A stretch of DNA of 53,310 nucleotides, taken from NCBI GenBank assembly GCA_019090225.1, contig JAHRWI010000172.1, positions 1 through 53,310 on the forward strand, read 5' to 3'. Each line of letters opens with the position of its first letter. Positions within the stretch are counted from its first letter, which is position 1. Of this stretch, positions 1 through 8,552 are shown one piece after another. Both the position numbers and the translations under genes were made by a program. The notes beneath the pieces are model-generated. The model was given only the letters and a program-made list of their open reading frames with translations. It did not search any database and had not been told where the DNA came from. This stretch comes from Porticoccaceae bacterium. Its GTDB lineage: Bacteria > Pseudomonadota > Gammaproteobacteria > Pseudomonadales > Porticoccaceae.

Positions 1-61
1 GATTCGAACCAGCGACCAATTGGTTAAAAGCCAACTGCTCTACCAACTGAGCTAACGGCCC
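1..61 (-). tRNA. tRNA-Lys (anticodon TTT), 3' end cut by window edge
   Basis: Read on the minus strand from 61 down, the sequence gives the acceptor strand GGGCCGT, a D-arm (GCTCAGTTGGTAGAGC), an anticodon arm whose loop reads CTTTTAA with anticodon TTT, and the T-loop GGTTCGAATC. The 3' acceptor strand lies outside the window. A tRNA-Lys beside the tol-pal/queuosine genes is common in Pseudomonas-like gammaproteobacteria. It has its own promoter just upstream. Confidence 0.95.
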
Positions 62-76
62 GGCGAAGAGGCGCAT

Positions 77-104
77 ATCATACTTATCAAGACTTAAAGG
101 TCAA
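77..104 (-). promoter_or_regulatory. sigma-70 promoter of tRNA-Lys
   Basis: On the minus strand a -35 box TTGACC (positions 104-99) is followed by a 16-bp spacer and a -10 box TATGAT (82-77). The tRNA 5' end lies about 15 bases further on. The bases between the -10 box and the tRNA are G/C-rich (GCGCC), as expected for a stringently controlled stable-RNA promoter. The promoter sits between the queC stop and the tRNA, so the tRNA does not depend on the queC transcript. Confidence 0.75.
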
Positions 105-115
105 GCTGAATATGG

Positions 116-841
116 CTATTTATAGCGCGTAGGGTCAGGGATCTGAGCTTCTGCAAAACCTTGCTGACGTATCTGGCAGCTGTCACAGCGTCCGCACGCT
201 AATCCGCCTGAGCTGGCCTGATAACAGGACACCGTCAAACTATAGTCAACGCCGAGATCCACACCCTGCTTGATGATCTCTGCCTTAGTCATAGAAATTA
301 GCGGCGTGTGGATATGAAAGGGCTGACCTTCAACGCTAGCGCGAGTAGCAAGGTTAGCCATATTTTCAAATGCAGCAATATATTCAGGCCGACAATCGGG
401 GTATCCAGAATAATCCACAGCATTAACGCCAATGAAGATATCGGTAGCGCCGAGGACTTCAGCCCAGCCCAGGGCAATCGATAAAAATACCGTATTACGG
501 GCTGGCACATAGGTCACAGGGATATTACTTGATGGGTCTTTTGGGGATGGGGCTTCGGAGGATGGCTCACCCACACCATTTCCTTCTGGCACCGCTATGC
601 TGTCGTCCGTGAGCGCAGAGCCACCAATGGCCTGCAGATCCAGCTTGACTAGCTTATGGGCGCTGGCCCCAAATTCATCACTGACACGCTGACCGGCATC
701 TAGCTCGCTACGATGGCGTTGGCCATAGTCAAAAGCCAGACAGTGGCAGGCAAAACCCTGTTTGCTAGCCATAGCTAATACGGTCGCCGAATCAAGTCCA
801 CCCGACACCAGTACAACTGCTTTCTTAATTTCCATAGACAT
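116..841 (-). CDS. queC: 7-cyano-7-deazaguanine (preQ0) synthase QueC
   Basis: Makes preQ0 from 7-carboxy-7-deazaguanine and ammonia with ATP, in the cytosolic queuosine tRNA-modification pathway. The PP-loop SGGLDS is at residues 13-18. The C-terminal zinc cysteines are C206, C216, C219 and C222. At 241 aa it is slightly longer than usual because a Ser/Pro/Glu-rich insertion of about 15 residues lies just before the IPVTYVPARN segment (around residues 88-105). The pathway partner queE lies 77 bp upstream on the same strand. The start could be M1 or M3; neither has a strong ribosome site. Confidence 0.95.
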   Translation of the reverse strand: MSMEIKKAVVLVSGGLDSATVLAMASKQGFACHCLAFDYGQRHRSELDAGQRVSDEFGASAHKLVKLDLQAIGGSALTDDSIAVPEGNGVGEPSSEAPSPKDPSSNIPVTYVPARNTVFLSIALGWAEVLGATDIFIGVNAVDYSGYPDCRPEYIAAFENMANLATRASVEGQPFHIHTPLISMTKAEIIKQGVDLGVDYSLTVSCYQASSGGLACGRCDSCQIRQQGFAEAQIPDPTRYK

Positions 842-918
842 TACTAATTTATTATCACGATGTCACTCGCCATATTTGTGGGAGCGCTATTTTCTAAAGA
901 CAGTATTTACCAAGCACA

Positions 919-1569
919 TCACTTGCCGGGCACGTCACCCCATAACTGTTTATGGAGCTGGAGCTGCATTCTAACCGGCAGCTTATCTTCTAATATCCAC
1001 TCGGCCAGACTCCGTGGGCTGATTTGACTGAAGCTGGGTGAGAAGAGTATTTCCAGGTCTTGATCGAGAAGGCCATGCTGATCCAACCGTAAACGCGCCC
1101 AGTCGTAATCCTGACGATCACAAATAACAAATTTAATTTCGTCGCTAGTTTTTAGCTCGGCCAAATTTTGCCAATGATTCTTCGTCACTTCGCCTGAGCC
1201 TGGGGTCTTAATATCCAGGATAACCGCCACCCGAGGGTCTACATCTTTAATGGCTAGCGCACCACTGGTTTCCAGGGAGACCTTATAGTTGGCATCACAT
1301 AAGCGGGTCAGCAGGGACAAACAAATGGGCTGGGCCAGCGGCTCACCCCCGGTCACTGTGACATAAGATGCACCAAAGCCCGCCACCTTATTGAGAATCT
1401 CATCGACAGTGAATTTTTCACCGCCATGGAAAGCGTATTCGGTATCACAATACCCACAGCGAAGGGGGCAGCCGGTCAAACGAACAAAGGCCATAGGTAG
1501 ACCAACGGTCGAGGTCTCGCCCTGTAAGGAATAAAAAATCTCTGTAATACGAACGCTGTCGTCAGGCAT
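919..1569 (-). CDS. queE: 7-carboxy-7-deazaguanine synthase QueE (radical SAM)
   Basis: Radical-SAM enzyme converting 6-carboxytetrahydropterin to 7-carboxy-7-deazaguanine, the step before QueC. The [4Fe-4S] cluster motif is C34-x3-C38-x2-C41 (GCPLRCGYC), followed by a VTGGEPLAQ glycine-rich motif around residues 152-160 counted back from the C-terminal half. The CxxxCxxC spacing and 216-aa length match the short proteobacterial QueE type. It precedes queC in a likely two-gene unit. A 188-bp gap separates it from cpoB upstream. Confidence 0.95.
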   Translation of the reverse strand: MPDDSVRITEIFYSLQGETSTVGLPMAFVRLTGCPLRCGYCDTEYAFHGGEKFTVDEILNKVAGFGASYVTVTGGEPLAQPICLSLLTRLCDANYKVSLETSGALAIKDVDPRVAVILDIKTPGSGEVTKNHWQNLAELKTSDEIKFVICDRQDYDWARLRLDQHGLLDQDLEILFSPSFSQISPRSLAEWILEDKLPVRMQLQLHKQLWGDVPGK

Positions 1570-1757
1570 AGGGCTGGGAAGATTCAGGTCTTAGTAGGCT
1601 TGGGGCTCGGTAAATATGGGTCTCAATAGCGCAAGGGCCCGGTGATTTCAGTGTCAACAAACAAGGGGAGTAAAGGCTTTGGATCGTAAACTCTAGCAGC
1701 AGACATTTTACCGCAACTGGCCCTGATTCATCTAGCGGCCTACGAGGCCCCAGTGAA

Positions 1758-2657
1758 CTAGAAATTACGTAGTAAATAATCCTGCGCTAAACGGGCGGCG
1801 CTGTCCGAACCTTTTGCTACGCGCTCTAACAGTATTCTGGATTTATCCAGTTGATTTTGCAGGTGATAAACCTTACCTAACTTAAAGGTCGCATCGTTGA
1901 CCTTTCGATGGCCTGGATATTTTTGCACAACTGCGGAAAACTCAGTTGCTGCCTCAGGTAACTCACTACCCAAAAGATACACTTCCCCCAGCCAGTAGTG
2001 TGCGTTAGCCGTATACGGCCCCTGAGGATAATCCAGCAGGAATTGCTTAAGTGCAGCTTTTGCTTTATCTATCTGACGTGCTTTGAGCAGACCATAAGCC
2101 TGATCATAAGCAACTTTCTGCCTCAGCTCATTCTGCCCCGCTTGCGAAGTATTACCGGAGTTAAACTGCCCGTTCGCTAACTCCCTACCAGCCGACTCAA
2201 CTTCATTTGATTGCCGAGCGCTTGCCGTAGAGCCTCGCTCAGAGCCAGGCACCGCCCCCGTGTCTGCCAAGGGGGCTGACGCTAAACTCCCACTTGCCAC
2301 GGCTGATAAACGTCGATCCAGATCCAGGTAGTCCTCGCGCTGCCTTTTTTTCAAGAGGCTAAGCTCGTTGCTCTGCTCTTCCAGCAAGCCCCGCAGTTGT
2401 CGCAACTCTTCCATCAATAACTGCGTACGATAATACGGATCATTGCTGGCAGAGCCGTTATCCACAGCAGGATTGCCCACTGAGTGATTACTCGACCCGG
2501 CCTTTTTTACTTGCCCACCAAGCTCTTCGACCGGTGCGGCCCCATGACCAGGCATCGGAACCAATAAAAGAAGCATCAAAATAGAGGACAGGGAGGTGAC
2601 GATTGCGCGAATATTTTTCAATACTTTACTCGGCGAGTTAATCGATTGTTTATTCAA
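1758..2657 (-). CDS. cpoB: Cell division coordinator CpoB (YbgF), TPR protein
   Basis: Periplasmic protein that couples Tol-Pal energy to peptidoglycan synthesis at the septum (family knowledge from E. coli). The N-terminus has a basic stretch and a hydrophobic segment (about residues 20-33) ending near an AxA-like site at 38-41. A predicted coiled coil follows (about 78-117), then an Ala/Ser/Gly-rich linker, then TPR repeats from about residue 180 to the end. It is the last gene of the tol-pal cluster, 197 bp after pal, with a strong hairpin in the gap. Confidence 0.92.
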   Translation of the reverse strand: MNKQSINSPSKVLKNIRAIVTSLSSILMLLLLVPMPGHGAAPVEELGGQVKKAGSSNHSVGNPAVDNGSASNDPYYRTQLLMEELRQLRGLLEEQSNELSLLKKRQREDYLDLDRRLSAVASGSLASAPLADTGAVPGSERGSTASARQSNEVESAGRELANGQFNSGNTSQAGQNELRQKVAYDQAYGLLKARQIDKAKAALKQFLLDYPQGPYTANAHYWLGEVYLLGSELPEAATEFSAVVQKYPGHRKVNDATFKLGKVYHLQNQLDKSRILLERVAKGSDSAARLAQDYLLRNF

Positions 2658-2812
2658 TGGTTTTATTTGAAAAGCAGGTATTCGACCGTGAATTCGGCAA
2701 TACTTTCGGTTGAAGATAACCAGACGCCAGGCCGATTCATAACGCGATTCATCATAGGCCTTTTAAATTATAAACACTTGAAATCACAGCGCTTTAACAA
2801 AATCTGGCGCAA

Positions 2813-2830
2813 GCCCGCCTCGCGGCGGGC
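2813..2830. other. Perfect GC hairpin between pal and cpoB
   Basis: GCCCGCC (2813-2819) and GGCGGGC (2824-2830) are perfect 7-bp arms with a four-base loop. The hairpin lies 24 bases after the pal stop on the minus strand. No proper U-tract follows, only TT and then mixed sequence. It is therefore more likely a partial attenuator or an mRNA-stabilising 3' hairpin than a full terminator. Confidence 0.5.
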
Positions 2831-2854
2831 CATCAAACGGTCGAGCCGCCTGGC

Positions 2855-3361
2855 TTACCTAATCTCTACACGTCGGTTCTGAGCCCAGGCGCTTTCACTG
2901 CTGGCCATAGCTGCTGGGCGTTCTTCACCATAACTGATGACCTCAAGCCCACTACCGTTAACACCTTGAAGCATCAGGAATTCTTTAACAGCCGCGCCTC
3001 GTCGCTCACCTAAGGCCATGTTGTATTCTCTGGTACCGCGCTCGTCGGCATGGCCTTCAAGACGCACACTGACCGGATTAGCAATCAATCGTTGGGCATG
3101 GATACGCAAGGCAGCCAGAGCTTCAGGCCGTAGAATCGCTTTATCGAACTCAAAATAGAACACAGTTTCGACATCGCCAGATGCATCAATAGCGCCGCCA
3201 TTAACACCATCACCACTAACACTGCCCGTAGTGACGTCACCGTTTGAAACCGCCCCGGTATTACTACCAGTACTGGTGGTCGACGGCGAGCTTGAACACG
3301 CTGCCAAAAAGAGGGATAACAGACTGATTATAAAAGTAGTTCTTAAGACCGATTGCTTCAT
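2855..3361 (-). CDS. pal: Peptidoglycan-associated lipoprotein Pal
   Basis: Outer-membrane lipoprotein that binds peptidoglycan and TolB, anchoring the outer membrane during constriction. A lipoprotein signal peptide ends in the lipobox LAAC with the acylated Cys at residue 22. A Ser/Thr/Gly-rich linker follows, and then an OmpA-like domain (about residues 63-168) with the peptidoglycan-binding stretch EGHADERGTREYN. It lies 52 bp downstream of tolB on the same strand, in the standard order. Confidence 0.97.
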   Translation of the reverse strand: MKQSVLRTTFIISLLSLFLAACSSSPSTTSTGSNTGAVSNGDVTTGSVSGDGVNGGAIDASGDVETVFYFEFDKAILRPEALAALRIHAQRLIANPVSVRLEGHADERGTREYNMALGERRGAAVKEFLMLQGVNGSGLEVISYGEERPAAMASSESAWAQNRRVEIR

Positions 3362-3413
3362 TTGTTTCTCCTGAGGGGGTGGAAACCTGATGGTACAGGC
3401 GTACTGTAAACGA

Positions 3414-4721
3414 TTATCTTAAAAAGGGCGACCATGCTGGCTCTCTTACATCTCCAAGCCGGGAAGGCAGTATGTATTTAACGCCCGCATCTATCGACAC
3501 TGCGGCCAACACGCCTTTACCGCCAGCCTTAGTTGCGTATAACAACATCGCGCCATTAGGTGCCACCGTTGGTGATTCATCGAGACGGGTAGACGTGAGT
3601 ATTCTTAAATCTCCGGTAACAAGATCCTGGGATGCGATATGAAACACACCCTTATTTCTGTGCACCATCACCAATGTTCGACCATCTGCAGCCAGCCGCG
3701 GTCGCGCATTGTAGGATCCGCTAAAAGTTAAGCGTTGCAGCTTGCCCGTAGCGATAGTCAGCTTATAAATTTGTGGCGAACCACCCCGGTCCGAGGTAAA
3801 TACGACAGCATCGCCATCCGGCGTCCAATTGGGCTCGGTATCGATGGAGAAGTGCCGAGTCAAACGGGTAAAACTTCGAGTCAACAAACTATAGAGATAG
3901 ATTTCAGGATTACCGTCTTTAGACAGAACAATGGCCAACTGTTTGCCATCAGGGGACCAGGCCGGTGCGCCATTAAGGCCTCGAAAATTAGTCAGCTGCT
4001 CACGTTTCGCACCGGACAATTTTTGTCGAAAGATCGCCGGGCGACCAGTTTCGAAAGACACATAAACCAGCTCCTTACCATCCGGAGACCAATTTGGCGA
4101 CATAATCGGCTCTTTAGACTTGAGCATCAGCCGTTCCCGCGCCCCATCCGAGTCGGAGACCATCAATCGATAGACCAAAGCCCCACCTTCTGGGTTCGCG
4201 GTAACGTAGGCGAGTCGGGTAGAAAAAGCCCCTCGAATACCGGTAATAGCCTCAAACACTTTATCGCTAATGTAATGCGCGACATCCCGTAATTCATTGC
4301 CGGAACCCTGCACTCGGTGAGTGAATACCGTTCGTTCACTGGGCACTTCAAGCAGGCTGAACGTTATCTGGCTGCGACCATCGGACTGCGTGGCTGCTTT
4401 ACCGACCACCAGATACTCCATGCCGATAATTCGCCAGTCCCGGAAATATACATCTTTGACCGTCGCCGGATGGGACAACATATTGGCCCGTGGCATAGCC
4501 TCAAACAAACCGCTGCGGCGCAAATCCTCAGAGATAATCGCGCTTAGATCCACGTCCGCCGTACTCCCCAGCCGAATTGGTGCTACGGCAATTTGAGTTG
4601 GATTATCTGCGCCGCTGGTGATCTCGATAGTCAATTCCGCATGGGCCTGAGCAACGAGTACCAGCCCGAGCAAGAACGCGAATGCTAACCTGCCAATGCG
4701 TGTGTAAATGGGTTTAAACAA
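3414..4721 (-). CDS. tolB: Tol-Pal system protein TolB
   Basis: Periplasmic beta-propeller protein of the Tol-Pal complex that alternates between Pal and TolA. A Sec signal peptide ends at AHA (residues 26-28). An N-terminal alpha/beta domain follows, and then a six-bladed propeller with repeated WSPDG-type motifs (NWSPDG, AWSPDG, NWTPDG and weaker copies). Length 435 aa is normal. The 126-bp gap to tolA contains three 16-bp imperfect direct repeats just before this gene's start. Confidence 0.97.
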   Translation of the reverse strand: MFKPIYTRIGRLAFAFLLGLVLVAQAHAELTIEITSGADNPTQIAVAPIRLGSTADVDLSAIISEDLRRSGLFEAMPRANMLSHPATVKDVYFRDWRIIGMEYLVVGKAATQSDGRSQITFSLLEVPSERTVFTHRVQGSGNELRDVAHYISDKVFEAITGIRGAFSTRLAYVTANPEGGALVYRLMVSDSDGARERLMLKSKEPIMSPNWSPDGKELVYVSFETGRPAIFRQKLSGAKREQLTNFRGLNGAPAWSPDGKQLAIVLSKDGNPEIYLYSLLTRSFTRLTRHFSIDTEPNWTPDGDAVVFTSDRGGSPQIYKLTIATGKLQRLTFSGSYNARPRLAADGRTLVMVHRNKGVFHIASQDLVTGDLRILTSTRLDESPTVAPNGAMLLYATKAGGKGVLAAVSIDAGVKYILPSRLGDVREPAWSPFLR

Positions 4722-4734
4722 GGGTGGCTCCTTT

Positions 4735-4782
4735 CTAAAGTACGGTTAATCTAAAGTACAGCTAATCTAAAGCACGGTTAAA
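4735..4782. repeat. Three 16-bp imperfect tandem repeats upstream of tolB
   Basis: Three adjacent copies begin at 4735, 4751 and 4767, with consensus CTAAAGTACGGTTAAT. Copies 2 and 3 differ from the first by two bases each. They sit between the tolB start codon and the end of tolA. They could be a slippage product or repeated regulatory sites; I see no recognised operator in the unit. Confidence 0.8.
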
Positions 4783-4847
4783 GTGCTCTCTACTAAATCA
4801 GCTTTAACTAAACAAGTTTCGCTGGGCACCATTTTCATTGGATACCA

Positions 4848-5624
4848 TTACAAACGTAAATCATCGGGGGTGAAAATCAACTTAAAATGCCTGAAGGTCT
4901 CTTCAAAGACCCTTGGGCTCGCCTCCGATAACTCCTGTAGCTTTTCAAAGCGCTCGACCTTATAAACAGCCTGTTCTGCGGAGCGATCAAAGGCATCATT
5001 GCCACTAGACCTCTCCACCGAAACGGCTATCACTCGCCCTGTAGGCACCAACTGAATGCTCAATACCACCTCCATCCCTCTGCGTGCGCTCGGCGGTCGA
5101 CTCCAATTATTGACGATACGATCCCGTATATAGGCACTGTAACTGCCGACTAGCTGGTCGTCCTGTTCCGCAGTGATATATTCTTCTTCTTCATCAAGAG
5201 CGTCAGCAAAAGCCTGCTCCTGTTTACGTCGAAGTGCTTCTGCGGCCTTTTCTCGCTCCTGTCGCAAGCGCTCCTTTTTTGCGAGTTCTTGTTTCTGCTT
5301 CTGTTTCTGCTTTTTCTCATTCCGCAAACGCGTTAGACGTTTGCTTTCCTCCAACTTCTTCGCTTCAGTGCGTTTTTTTGCTGCCAGTTCCTTTTGCTTA
5401 TTATCAACAGGTTTAGGCTTTACCGGCTTTTTGGCCACCTGTTTTTTTGTCACAGGCGCTTTGGGTGGCTTGACCTGTAACAAGGTCGCCTGAATATAGC
5501 GGGGTCGGATCTGCACCTCCTTTTTGCCCGGCGTCCAGCCAATAATCACCACTGCCAACAACAAGCCATGGAGAGTCAGGCTACAAAAAATCGCAGCTGA
5601 ATAGCCCGGCAACTTACCCTTCAC
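4848..5624 (-). CDS. tolA: TolA, inner-membrane-anchored energy transducer
   Basis: Spans the periplasm and transmits proton-motive work from TolQR to TolB-Pal. One N-terminal transmembrane helix (about residues 9-30) is followed by a Lys/Glu/Ala-rich helical rod (about 65-165) and a C-terminal TonB/TolA domain of about 95 residues. Translation starts at GTG (GTGAAGGGTAAG). At 258 aa it is on the short side for TolA, mainly through a shorter rod. It lies between tolR and tolB in the usual order. Confidence 0.95.
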   Translation of the reverse strand: MKGKLPGYSAAIFCSLTLHGLLLAVVIIGWTPGKKEVQIRPRYIQATLLQVKPPKAPVTKKQVAKKPVKPKPVDNKQKELAAKKRTEAKKLEESKRLTRLRNEKKQKQKQKQELAKKERLRQEREKAAEALRRKQEQAFADALDEEEEYITAEQDDQLVGSYSAYIRDRIVNNWSRPPSARRGMEVVLSIQLVPTGRVIAVSVERSSGNDAFDRSAEQAVYKVERFEKLQELSEASPRVFEETFRHFKLIFTPDDLRL

Positions 5625-5689
5625 AGGCCTTGCCCACCCTTCGCGAAGCCATGGGCTTTTTGGCCACCAACTTTATTAAACACAAACTA

Positions 5690-6130
5690 TTAGCGCTTCC
5701 CTGCTGGCGCTTCGGTCACCAGGCCGACACTGGCGGCACCAGCACCCTGCAATTGCGCCATCAGGTTAACAACAATACCGTATTCAACCCTGGTATCCCC
5801 CCAGACCAGTACCGGCGTATCGGGCTTCTGGGCCAGCACCTTGCCGACTTTAGTGACAATATCCAGCAAGGGTTCCTGAAGGTTCTTGCCATTACCCAGA
5901 TCGACGTAGTAGCTGCCATCTGCCTTGATAGAAACGATCAGTGGGTCCTTGGCTTTATCGTCCAGAGGGCTGGAGGGTGCTTTCGGCAAATCAACTTTTA
6001 CGCCCTGCATCAGCAGGGGCGCAGTGATCATAAAGACAATCAACAGCACCAGCATCACGTCGATGTAGGGCACAACATTGATTTCGGCGACAAATCGCCG
6101 CTTGCGTCTAGCAGGTTTTTTACTGGCCAT
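5690..6130 (-). CDS. tolR: TolR, proton-channel subunit
   Basis: Inner-membrane partner of TolQ. A basic N-terminus is followed by one transmembrane helix with the essential proton-pathway Asp at residue 24 (INVVPYIDVMLVLL). A periplasmic dimer domain makes up the rest. It starts 2 bp after the tolQ stop, indicating tight co-translation. This helix is the in-window reference for the Asp-containing helices of the two vWA proteins at 27133-29183. Confidence 0.97.
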   Translation of the reverse strand: MASKKPARRKRRFVAEINVVPYIDVMLVLLIVFMITAPLLMQGVKVDLPKAPSSPLDDKAKDPLIVSIKADGSYYVDLGNGKNLQEPLLDIVTKVGKVLAQKPDTPVLVWGDTRVEYGIVVNLMAQLQGAGAASVGLVTEAPAGKR

Positions 6131-6132
6131 AA

Positions 6133-6819
6133 TTAATTACTGTGTACCCGACGATGCAGCACGCTGGAAAACTCATCAGAAAAGGTTTCGTAGGCGTTAT
6201 AAAGCACATCGGCGTTGGCCGAAAAACGGTTATAGGCCAGCACGGCGGGAATGGCCGCGAATAAGCCCATGGCGGTGGCGATTAGCGCCTCCGAAATACC
6301 CGGCGCTACGGTCGCAAGGGTAGCCTGCTGAACATTCGCCAGACCACGAAATGAGTGCATAATACCCCAAACGGTGCCAAACAGGCCGATATAAGGGCTC
6401 ACCGAGGCAACACTGGCGAGAAACGGCAGATGCCGGTTGAGCTTCTCTTCTTCCCTCGACAGGGCCACTCGCATGGCTCGCTCGACGCCTTCCATTACCG
6501 CATCTGGGTCTGTCCCCCCACCTTGAGAAAGGCGGTTGAATTCACGAAAACCGGCGCGAAACAGATTTTCTACACCATCTACCATATTGTCTTTATTAAG
6601 CCGATTATTACCGCTCCGAAACAACTCATTGAGATCCACACCGGACCAAAAGGTGCCTTCAAACTTCTTTAAATCAACGCGGGTTTGCCGAATATACAGA
6701 CCCCGCTGGACGATCATCACCCAGGACACGACGGACGCGGCCAAAAGTATCAGCATCACCAACTGTACCGGTACTGTGGCACCGACGACCAATGCCCACA
6801 AAGATAGTTGTTCAGTCAC
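6133..6819 (-). CDS. tolQ: TolQ, proton-channel subunit
   Basis: Forms the pentameric proton channel with a TolR dimer to energise TolA. Three transmembrane segments are visible: about 14-36 at the N-terminus, and two in the C-terminal half around SPYIGLFGTVWGIM and ISEALIATAMGLFAAIPA. I prefer the GTG at 6819 because an AGGAG ribosome site lies 6 bases before it. The TTG at 6822 would leave only 3 bases. It is the first tol gene after ybgC. Confidence 0.96.
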   Translation of the reverse strand: MTEQLSLWALVVGATVPVQLVMLILLAASVVSWVMIVQRGLYIRQTRVDLKKFEGTFWSGVDLNELFRSGNNRLNKDNMVDGVENLFRAGFREFNRLSQGGGTDPDAVMEGVERAMRVALSREEEKLNRHLPFLASVASVSPYIGLFGTVWGIMHSFRGLANVQQATLATVAPGISEALIATAMGLFAAIPAVLAYNRFSANADVLYNAYETFSDEFSSVLHRRVHSN

Positions 6820-6888
6820 CAAATACTCCTGTTCGTGTTTGCCAATAAAACTCTGTTAATAAAGCGATTAGGTTGGTCCGCAAAATAT

Positions 6889-7299
6889 TCAAACCATGTC
6901 CTGGCCAAAAACTTTTTCCAATAACTCTTTAGGCATGGCCACCGGCCGGTTGGTACGCTGATTGACACAAGCGACTTTGATATGCCCGGTGCAGAGTAGT
7001 TCCTCATCTCGGAAAACATTTTGTTCCACTGTGAAATAAGCCCGACCGTGACCTGAACCCTGAGCGGTAACGACGATTTGATCGTCCAGTCTGGCGGGCT
7101 TTTTGTAATCTGCAGTCAGGGAATGGACGACAAATATCTTGTCATCATCCCAAAATGCCGGACTGGCAAAACCATAGCTGCGCAGCCAGTCGGAGCGCGC
7201 ACGTTCCATATACTTAAGGTAATTGACGTAATAGACGATGCCCTGGGCATCTGTGTCTTCAATATAAACCCTGATCGGCAGCCTGAATTCCTTGCTCAC
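6889..7299 (-). CDS. ybgC: Acyl-CoA thioesterase YbgC
   Basis: Hot-dog-fold (4HBT) thioesterase encoded at the head of tol-pal operons. The motif EDTDAQGIVYYVNYL at residues 14-28 contains the catalytic Asp (D17). Length 136 aa is normal. The start codon is GTG, with AAGGAA about 12 bases upstream. The gene sits 69 bp before tolQ. Confidence 0.93.
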   Translation of the reverse strand: MSKEFRLPIRVYIEDTDAQGIVYYVNYLKYMERARSDWLRSYGFASPAFWDDDKIFVVHSLTADYKKPARLDDQIVVTAQGSGHGRAYFTVEQNVFRDEELLCTGHIKVACVNQRTNRPVAMPKELLEKVFGQDMV

Positions 7300-7360
7300 G
7301 ATGCTTGCTGTTTCCTTTTCAATTTTAATTTCAATTTAAACTCAAAGACCAATAGCAAGA

Positions 7361-8413
7361 TCAACTATCAAGCAGCGCCTGCTGCTCGGCGAGGTTTTTC
7401 GGCATGCTCAGGCCAAAATGCTCGTAGGCCTGGTTAGTGACTACCCGCCCTCGTGAGGTGCGCATCAAATAACCCTGCTGAATCAAAAATGGCTCGACCA
7501 CGTCCTCGACAGTGCCGCGCTCTTCGCTGATGGCAGCGGCAATACTGTCCACACCTACCGGGCCACCGTCGAACTTTTCGATAATCGTCATTAACAAACG
7601 TCGGTCCATTTGATCAAAACCCAGACCATCGACATTGAGCATATTTAAAGCCAGGTCGGCGATTTCGGCGGTGATATTACCATCGGCTTTTACCTCGGCA
7701 TAATCCCTGACTCGTCGCAGCAGGCGGTTGGCAATACGCGGCGTGCCCCGTGAGCGTCGCGCTATTTCTACCGCGCCCTGAGCTTCAATCGGAACGTCAA
7801 ATATCGTCCCGGCACGGCTGATAATGGCGGTCAGTTCCTCTATGGAATAAAATTCCAGGCGTTGGACAATGCCAAAACGATCCCGTAGTGGCGAGGTCAA
7901 CAAACCGGCCCGAGTAGTTGCGCCGACCAGGGTAAAAGGTGGTAAATCCAGTTTAATGGAGCGCGCCGCCGGACCTTCGCCGATCATGATATCGAGCTGG
8001 AAGTCTTCCATAGCCGGGTAAAGAATTTCCTCCACTACCGGACTTAGGCGGTGGATTTCATCGATAAACAATACATCGTTGTGTTCAAGGTTGGTCATTA
8101 AAGCGGCGAGATCACCAGCTTTTTCCAGCACCGGTCCGGAGGTGGTTTTCAAACCGACACCCATTTCATTGGCAATAATATGAGCGATGGTGGTTTTACC
8201 CAACCCAGGGGGACCGAAGACAAGGGTATGATCCAGGGCTTCGCTACGCTTGCACGCCGCCTGAATAAAAATATCCATCTGTTCACACATGGCGGTCTGA
8301 CCAACATAGTCGGCCAGGCTGGTGGGGCGAATAGCCTTCTCTAAACGCTCTTCGTCCAAACGTTCTTTGGCATCGGTATGGGTCGCAGCTACCAGACGAT
8401 CAGTTTCTATCAT
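7361..8413 (-). CDS. ruvB: Holliday junction helicase motor RuvB
   Basis: AAA+ ATPase ring that drives branch migration with RuvA. Walker A is GPPGLGKT at residues 67-74 and Walker B is DEIH at 118-121. An arginine-finger/sensor stretch GATTRAGLLTSPLRDRFG follows, then a C-terminal winged helix. Length 350 aa is typical. It follows ruvA after 139 bp, an unusually long gap for a pair that is usually nearly contiguous. Confidence 0.97.
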   Translation of the reverse strand: MIETDRLVAATHTDAKERLDEERLEKAIRPTSLADYVGQTAMCEQMDIFIQAACKRSEALDHTLVFGPPGLGKTTIAHIIANEMGVGLKTTSGPVLEKAGDLAALMTNLEHNDVLFIDEIHRLSPVVEEILYPAMEDFQLDIMIGEGPAARSIKLDLPPFTLVGATTRAGLLTSPLRDRFGIVQRLEFYSIEELTAIISRAGTIFDVPIEAQGAVEIARRSRGTPRIANRLLRRVRDYAEVKADGNITAEIADLALNMLNVDGLGFDQMDRRLLMTIIEKFDGGPVGVDSIAAAISEERGTVEDVVEPFLIQQGYLMRTSRGRVVTNQAYEHFGLSMPKNLAEQQALLDS

Positions 8414-8552
8414 GGTTTCCAGTGGCGCTTATTTCTGGTGACTGTTGCCAGCATGGAACCTGGCTTGGTCATGACTGCTTGAGTCGCGGCTGATGCCACC
8501 AGATTCGTTAAATCGAACTCGTTTAATTCGTTGCTAGAATAGCGCTACAGCC

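Noticed and set aside
1737..1749. GGCCT-ACG-AGGCC hairpin after cpoB
   Set aside because: Short stem with no T-run in the minus direction; not enough to call a terminator.
3735..4292. Plus-strand 185-codon ORF antisense to tolB
   Set aside because: Composition is unlike a protein family, it has no ribosome site, and it lies wholly inside the certain tolB gene on the other strand.
5630..6136. Plus-strand 168-codon ORF antisense to tolR
   Set aside because: His/Gln/Asn-rich mirror of the tolR coding strand; tolR itself is unambiguous.
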